Below, piece by piece: positions 60,201-64,000 of a stretch of DNA of 64,000 bases (position 1 is the first letter of the stretch; each line of letters starts with the position of its first letter). The stretch covers positions 1 through 64,000 of the forward strand of contig CANNIZ010000007.1 of NCBI GenBank assembly GCA_947505245.1, given 5' to 3'. The position numbers were made by a program, and so were the translations under genes. Source of the DNA: Pseudomonadota bacterium. Its GTDB lineage: Bacteria > Myxococcota_A > UBA796 > GCA-2862545. The notes under the pieces are model-generated. The model did no database searches. It worked only from the letters and a program-made list of their open reading frames with translations, and was not told the origin of the DNA.

Positions 60201-63200
60201 TCGCCACCCTGCCGTTCGAGTCGTTTCCGGCGCCGTTCGCGGCCTGCGTGCACGCGCCCGAGGTCGCGACCGTTCGCGACGCGTACGCAGAGCTCCACCA
60301 CGTCCCCACCACGCCGGTCGCCGAGCGCGTGTGGTCCACCGCCATTGCGGCCGCGTATGTGCCATCCGCCGAAGCGTGTGCCGAGGCTATCGCCGCACAG
60401 GCGTGCACGACGGTCGACTGGCCGCGCAGCGTTCGGGCAGCCTGGGACGCTGGTGTCCGCGTCTTCATCGAGGTCGGGCCGCGCGCGTCCTGTACCCGCT
60501 GGACGGGACGGGTTCTGAGCGGACTTCCGCACCTCGCCGTCGGCTGCGATCGCGCCGGTCGAGACGCGTTCGTTCAGCTCGCAAACGCGGTGGCCGAGCT
60601 CGCGGCCTCTGGCGTCGAAATCCGGCACCACGCGCTTACGCGCCCCGCAGCACATCGTCCGGCGCGCCCGGTGGAGGTTCCCGTGCGGACGATCGCCGTT
60701 TCCGAAGCGTCGTCGACGACGCTAAGCACCCCAACCCCGCGCGGCGCCGACGCCGTGGTCGTGGAGCGGGTCGCCTGTGACGCAGCCACCGTCGGAGTGC
60801 TCGCGTGGGCGGTCACACCTGCGCCGATATCGCAGCCGACCCCGCAGCCGGCGTCGAAACCGGCATCGCAGCCAACACCGAACGTCGCGATCGAGGTCGA
60901 TTACGTGCTCGCGCGCCTGCTCGGCGTGCGCGACCTCGCCGAAGCGCTCGCGCGCCAGACGAACGCCACGGCCGACGCTCACGCGCTGTTCCTCGACGAC
61001 CAGGCCGCCGCGACCGATCAGCTCGCCGCGATCGCGAGCCTCGTCTCGGCCTTTGAGCACCTGCAGGACGGCGACGTGTCGCACGCCGACGAGCAGGTCG
61101 ACGAGCCGATCGACGAGGTGATCCCCCTCGTCGACCCGACCCCGAGGAGCACGCCACGATCGTTTGATCGCGCGTCTCTCGAGCGGTTCGCGGCTGGCGC
61201 GATCAGCACCTGTCTGGGGCCCGCCTACGCGGACCTCGACGTCTACGAACCGCGCGTACGGCTGCCGACCGACCCGCTGCTGCTCGTGTCGCGCGTGGTG
61301 TCCTGGGAGGGCGAGCGCGGCACGTTCGGTCCGGCGCGCATCGTCACCGAGTACGACATCCCGGTCGACGCGTGGTGGAGCCACGACGGCAAAGCACCTC
61401 CGTGCGTGATCGTGGAGTCCGGCCAGGCGGACCTGTTCCTCGTCGCCGCGCTCGGAATCGACGGCAACAACCGCGGTCAGCGCGTGTACCGCCTGCTCGA
61501 CTGCGACCTCGAGTTCCAGGGCCCGCGTCCGCTCCTCGGCACCACGCTCCGGCACGACATCCGCATCGATCGGTTCGCGCGCCTCGGCGAGACGACGCTG
61601 TTCTACTTCCGCTACGACTGCGTGGACGCCGCGACGAACGCTCCTGTGTTGTCGATGCGCAACGGCTGTGCGGGCTTCTTCACGTACGCTGAGCTGAAGA
61701 CACCGCGCGGCGTCCAGACCCCCGCGGACGCGCCTTCGAACGTCGTGATCGCAGCGGTCATTTCCGACGCACCCCGCTCCCTCGACGCGATCCAGGTCGA
61801 AGCGCTGTCGGACGGCCGCTTCGGAGACGGGCTCGGCAGCGCGTTCGCCGCCGCGGACGCCTCCGGACTCTCTCTTGCGCGCGCGCCCTGGCGCACCGTT
61901 CACCGCGTCCCCGTGCTCGAGACCACCGGCGGCCCTCACGGCCTCGGGCGCGTCGTCGTCGAGCAGGACCTCTCGGACGACGACTGGTGGAACCCCTGCC
62001 ATTTCGTCGGCGACCCGTGTATGCCGGGCACGTTGATGTTCGACGGCTGCGTGCAGGCCGCGTCGCTGTGGTTGATGGCGATGGGCTTCCCTGCCCAGTA
62101 CAAGGACGCCGTGTTCGAGCCGATCGTCGGCGTCGCCACCAAGTTGCGCTGCCGCGGCCAGATCGTGCCGGGGCACTCGCTCGTGACCTACGACGTGCGC
62201 GTGAAGGACGCCGGCCTCGAGCCCGCGCCGTGGTGCATTGCGGACGTCGTGTTGTCGGTGGACGGCATCCCGGTCGTGCTCGCCGAAGACGTGAACGTGC
62301 GGATCTCCGGCACACGCGTCGCGCTGAAGCAGACCAACGCGCCCGTCGCCAACACCCGGCGCGAGCCCGCCGTCGATCAGAAGCGCGTCGTCGAGTACTC
62401 CGTCGGAGACCCGTCCCGCGCGTTCGGCCCCGCGTACCTGCCCTACGACAGCGGCGCGCGTGTGTCGCGCATGCCCGGCCCCCCGTACCTCACGATGACC
62501 CGCGTCCTCGAGGTCGAGGGAGACGCCGGCGTCACCGCGGCACCACGCACCGTCGCGATCGAGTACGACTTCCCACCGGACGCCTGGTACTTCCGCGCCT
62601 CACCGGGCTCGCCGATGCCGTGGGCCGTGTTGCTCGAGACGGCGCTGCAGCCGTGCGGCTGGCTGACGGCCTGGCAGCAGACGTCGATTCATACGGGACC
62701 CGACCTGTACTTCCGCAACCTCGACGGCAAGGCCGTGCTGCACCAGCAGGTGTGGCCGTGGGACGGCCCGCTCGTCACGCGCGCGACGCAGACGTCGGTA
62801 GCGAAGTCCGGTGGCATGGTGATCCACGGGTTCAAGATCGTCGTGCACGCCGGTGAACGGCTCGTGTTCGAGGGCGAGACCCGCTTCGGGTACTTCACCG
62901 CAGGCGCGCTCGCGACCCAGAAGGGCTTGCTGCCACCCGCCGCCGACGAGGCCCGTCGACAGGCTTTGCGGGCGCAGATGACCGGCGGCTTCGACGTCGC
63001 CACCGTCCCCGTCGAGCCCGGCGTGTTGCCGCGCGCGGACCTGCGAATGCTCGATCGCGTCGTCGGTATCGTGCCCGACGGCGGCGTCGCCGGCCTCGGG
63101 TTCTGGGTCGCCGAGAAGGACGTCGTTCGCAGCGACTGGTACTTCACGGCGCACTTCCACGAGGATCCCGTGACGCCGGGCTCGCTCGGGTTGGAGGCGC

Positions 63201-64000
63201 TCGCGCAGATGGCGCGCCTCGCGTTGCAGCGAAAGATGGGGCGCCCGATCGTCGCGGTGGAGCCTGTCGCCACGGGCTGCGAGATCACGTGGAAGTACCG
63301 CGGCCAGATCCCGCCGACGCGGAAGAAATCCGTGTACGAGATCGAGGTCATCGCCTACGAGGACGGTCCGGAGCCGGTGATCGTCGTGAACGGCCTCGTC
63401 CGCGGGGACGATCTCCCGATCTACGAGCTCAAGAACCTGCGCGTGAAGGCGCTCGCAGCGCTGCCGACGGCGCCCCCCACGGCACGTGCGACCCGCCCGA
63501 CGCCGAAGGCCGCCCTGCTCGACACCTTCGACGTGCGCGGGAACGAAGGTCGCGGCGTGCTTCACCTCGATCCGGCCCTGCATCCCTGGCTCGCCGACCA
63601 CTGCCCCACGGTGGTCGTCCCCGCGGTCCCGATGGCGTTCGCCGCCGAGATCGCCGCCGAGGCCGCGCTGTTGCTCGCTCCCGGCCGGCGCGTCATCGGG
63701 CTGCCGCACGTCAGCGCGGAGAAGTGGCTCCACACCGGCGACGGCCCGATCGACGTGATCGTCACCGCCACCCGCTCCGGCGACGAGGTAAACGTCGCGC
63801 TGAGCGTGTGGAAGGACAACCCGAAATTCCCCAAGCTCTCCGGACCCGTGCCGCACATGCGCGCGACGGTGCGCCTCGGCGAGACCTGGGCCCCCGCTCC
63901 TCCGCTCCCGGACGTCGTCATCGACGAGGTCTGGCCGGAAATGAAGAGCTACTACCAAGGCGGCCACACGTTCCACGGCCCCGTCCTGCAGGGCATGGTC
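57236..64000 (+). CDS. pfaC: PUFA synthase PfaC (Pfa3), incomplete at window end
   Basis: At least 2255 residues, open to the end. KS 1-430 (Cys179 in DAACASG, ECHATGTPVGD, KALVGHTVT); chain-length-factor-like KS about 435-760, in which the Cys position is Ala (SAGAAS, residue 571); acyltransferase about 800-1100 (Ser886 in GFSLGES); two FabA-type hot-dog dehydratases, with HFVGDPCMPG (His1589) and HFHEDPVTPG (about 1973). At 2110 a PKS-type dehydratase begins (HPWLADH, TFHGPVLQG). ATG 57236 overlaps the pfaA stop. AT inside this protein, not as a separate pfaB, is the myxobacterial layout; an acyltransferase (AGPAT) domain is expected beyond the edge. It supplies cis double bonds by dehydration/isomerisation. 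Confidence 0.93.
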   Translation, partial: MIAVVGTGCVLPGAIGAPAWTAMARLGTPAFREVPAGRWPMDPREACDPRGGPDKAATTIGAFVDDPPFDAAGLDLGGVPVHELDPLFRWVLTSCREAMTGVKRGGRADLLLGNLSLPSSGSVRAFAAPVLAALAARGIDVPSLRGGRVEDAFQSDLPAALAARALGFDGHWSALDAACASGLYAVQVACDRLNAGLCDVAVAAAVNGADSAYVFLGFTALKALSPSGASRPFDRRGDGLLVGEGAGAIALKRLDDAVRDGDTIHAVLRGGGLGNDGRKGNLLAPSAEGQLRTLRAAWKRSGLDPRELGYVECHATGTPVGDKTELQALGTLLDEAGSERAVVLSSSKALVGHTVTAAGIAGMLRAIAAVRDGFLPPIPCEQPLAAIDGKRFRVATQPEVWADERRVAAVSAFGFGGCNAHVIIERYRNQSSAEPVPPPVKGVDLAVVSVRSRPMTSPVVVDGARWKLPPLELAEMLPQHAMILEAAGDALADARVDGARTASIIGMALDKRIAWHVARWHVAAVSPGSADAITPPLTASRVQGQLPNFVANRLAALLDLQGPSYTVSAGAASIAVAIEHARRLLATDTCDTALIGAVDEDAGAIALVVKRAGDVTSADEVHAWLSSEGSASTTLHGSGGPASGMDALLAAIAALRERVSAVDGKPVLGTQPAVGVAFAHPIGAPHVVTVQAPREHRARSRGTADLAVLVVRAGDTKSLLSRVDDALIALALDVLPDAHRSLALRVPIGEGALGLGVVAESPAAMVAQLKSVRDALGRGETAFTDPRGTYLRARVDGRVALVFPGAGSSHDGMSRALWRAFPAAADRLGTRTRDLHAQTFADRLYGEGLREDAVAQIWSAAWHGILLHDVLTNELGLHVDDALGFSLGESAALVSLGAWNDCDLLFDRISTGPVFTRLLGGEMTGLRAAWKAAGISFPEDRPFAAFVIKGPVAVVRAEIAKVRGASVLLVHTDDEVTIGGPREALTALVATLPFESFPAPFAACVHAPEVATVRDAYAELHHVPTTPVAERVWSTAIAAAYVPSAEACAEAIAAQACTTVDWPRSVRAAWDAGVRVFIEVGPRASCTRWTGRVLSGLPHLAVGCDRAGRDAFVQLANAVAELAASGVEIRHHALTRPAAHRPARPVEVPVRTIAVSEASSTTLSTPTPRGADAVVVERVACDAATVGVLAWAVTPAPISQPTPQPASKPASQPTPNVAIEVDYVLARLLGVRDLAEALARQTNATADAHALFLDDQAAATDQLAAIASLVSAFEHLQDGDVSHADEQVDEPIDEVIPLVDPTPRSTPRSFDRASLERFAAGAISTCLGPAYADLDVYEPRVRLPTDPLLLVSRVVSWEGERGTFGPARIVTEYDIPVDAWWSHDGKAPPCVIVESGQADLFLVAALGIDGNNRGQRVYRLLDCDLEFQGPRPLLGTTLRHDIRIDRFARLGETTLFYFRYDCVDAATNAPVLSMRNGCAGFFTYAELKTPRGVQTPADAPSNVVIAAVISDAPRSLDAIQVEALSDGRFGDGLGSAFAAADASGLSLARAPWRTVHRVPVLETTGGPHGLGRVVVEQDLSDDDWWNPCHFVGDPCMPGTLMFDGCVQAASLWLMAMGFPAQYKDAVFEPIVGVATKLRCRGQIVPGHSLVTYDVRVKDAGLEPAPWCIADVVLSVDGIPVVLAEDVNVRISGTRVALKQTNAPVANTRREPAVDQKRVVEYSVGDPSRAFGPAYLPYDSGARVSRMPGPPYLTMTRVLEVEGDAGVTAAPRTVAIEYDFPPDAWYFRASPGSPMPWAVLLETALQPCGWLTAWQQTSIHTGPDLYFRNLDGKAVLHQQVWPWDGPLVTRATQTSVAKSGGMVIHGFKIVVHAGERLVFEGETRFGYFTAGALATQKGLLPPAADEARRQALRAQMTGGFDVATVPVEPGVLPRADLRMLDRVVGIVPDGGVAGLGFWVAEKDVVRSDWYFTAHFHEDPVTPGSLGLEALAQMARLALQRKMGRPIVAVEPVATGCEITWKYRGQIPPTRKKSVYEIEVIAYEDGPEPVIVVNGLVRGDDLPIYELKNLRVKALAALPTAPPTARATRPTPKAALLDTFDVRGNEGRGVLHLDPALHPWLADHCPTVVVPAVPMAFAAEIAAEAALLLAPGRRVIGLPHVSAEKWLHTGDGPIDVIVTATRSGDEVNVALSVWKDNPKFPKLSGPVPHMRATVRLGETWAPAPPLPDVVIDEVWPEMKSYYQGGHTFHGPVLQGMV

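Noticed and set aside
58091-60655. 854-codon open frame on the minus strand opposite pfaC
   Set aside because: Its sequence is low-complexity Arg/Gly/His-rich shadow coding caused by high GC at third positions; the plus strand encodes clear KS, CLF and AT motifs.

Overview
The window is a GC-rich bacterial chromosome segment whose gene content points to a myxobacterium-like member of the Myxococcota (former Deltaproteobacteria). The pointers are a polyunsaturated fatty acid (PUFA) synthase in the order pfaD-pfaA-pfaC (pfa1-pfa2-pfa3), a lipoprotein with MopE-type Asp/Cys-rich metal-binding repeats, a membrane-anchored eukaryotic-type Ser/Thr kinase, many lipoproteins and many PAS/response-regulator proteins. 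The species cannot be named from the sequence alone. No rRNA, tRNA, CRISPR array, transposase or phage gene was seen.

Layout. 210-2117: hybrid sensor kinase. 2066-6467 (minus): ddl, murB-like, murC and ftsW, tightly coupled. 6684-8893 (plus): SnoaL-like protein, tail-fibre-like exported protein and a Thr/Asp-rich lipoprotein. 8906-12714 (minus): one long surface lipoprotein gene, broken by a single-base frameshift. 12724-17929 (minus): murD, mraY, murF and murE. The division/cell-wall cluster is therefore split by about 6 kb, and murG is not present in the window.

18319-27543 holds the most unusual locus. A fatty acyl-AMP ligase, a stand-alone acyl carrier protein and a 2080-residue synthase are encoded in line. 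The synthase runs KS-AT-ACP-KR-DH, as PfaA-type secondary-lipid synthases do, but ends in a PLP-dependent alpha-oxoamine synthase (AOS). The predicted logic is that the ligase loads a fatty acid on the ACP, the synthase extends it with malonyl units, and the AOS releases it by decarboxylative condensation with an amino acid. The product would be a sphingoid-like amino-ketone lipid. A large hairpin separates the ACP gene from the synthase gene, and a TetR-type palindrome and a promoter lie upstream of the ligase.

27718-34178 (plus): two tandem outer-membrane paralogues, an N-formylglutamate amidohydrolase-like protein, a lipoprotein, an SDR, glycogen branching enzyme and a universal stress protein. 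34284-36770: a SET-domain protein, a bidirectional terminator, rpmB with three phased hairpins upstream, and a degenerate histidine kinase/receiver. 36895-48282: lipoprotein, Ser/Thr kinase and envelope protein in one operon; a peptidase/propeller/barrel protein; a J-like/TerB/methyltransferase fusion; an ECF sigma/anti-sigma/exported coiled-coil operon; a lipoprotein; and a DUF615 protein.

48524-64000 (plus) is the PUFA synthase operon: PfaD enoyl reductase, PfaA (KS-AT-4xACP-KR-DH) and PfaC (KS-CLF-AT-DH-DH-DH...), the last running off the end. Three copies of a 22-bp imperfect palindrome sit in front of it. Two lipid megasynthases in one window, one lacking an enoyl reductase and the other with a free-standing one, make cross-talk an attractive but untested idea.
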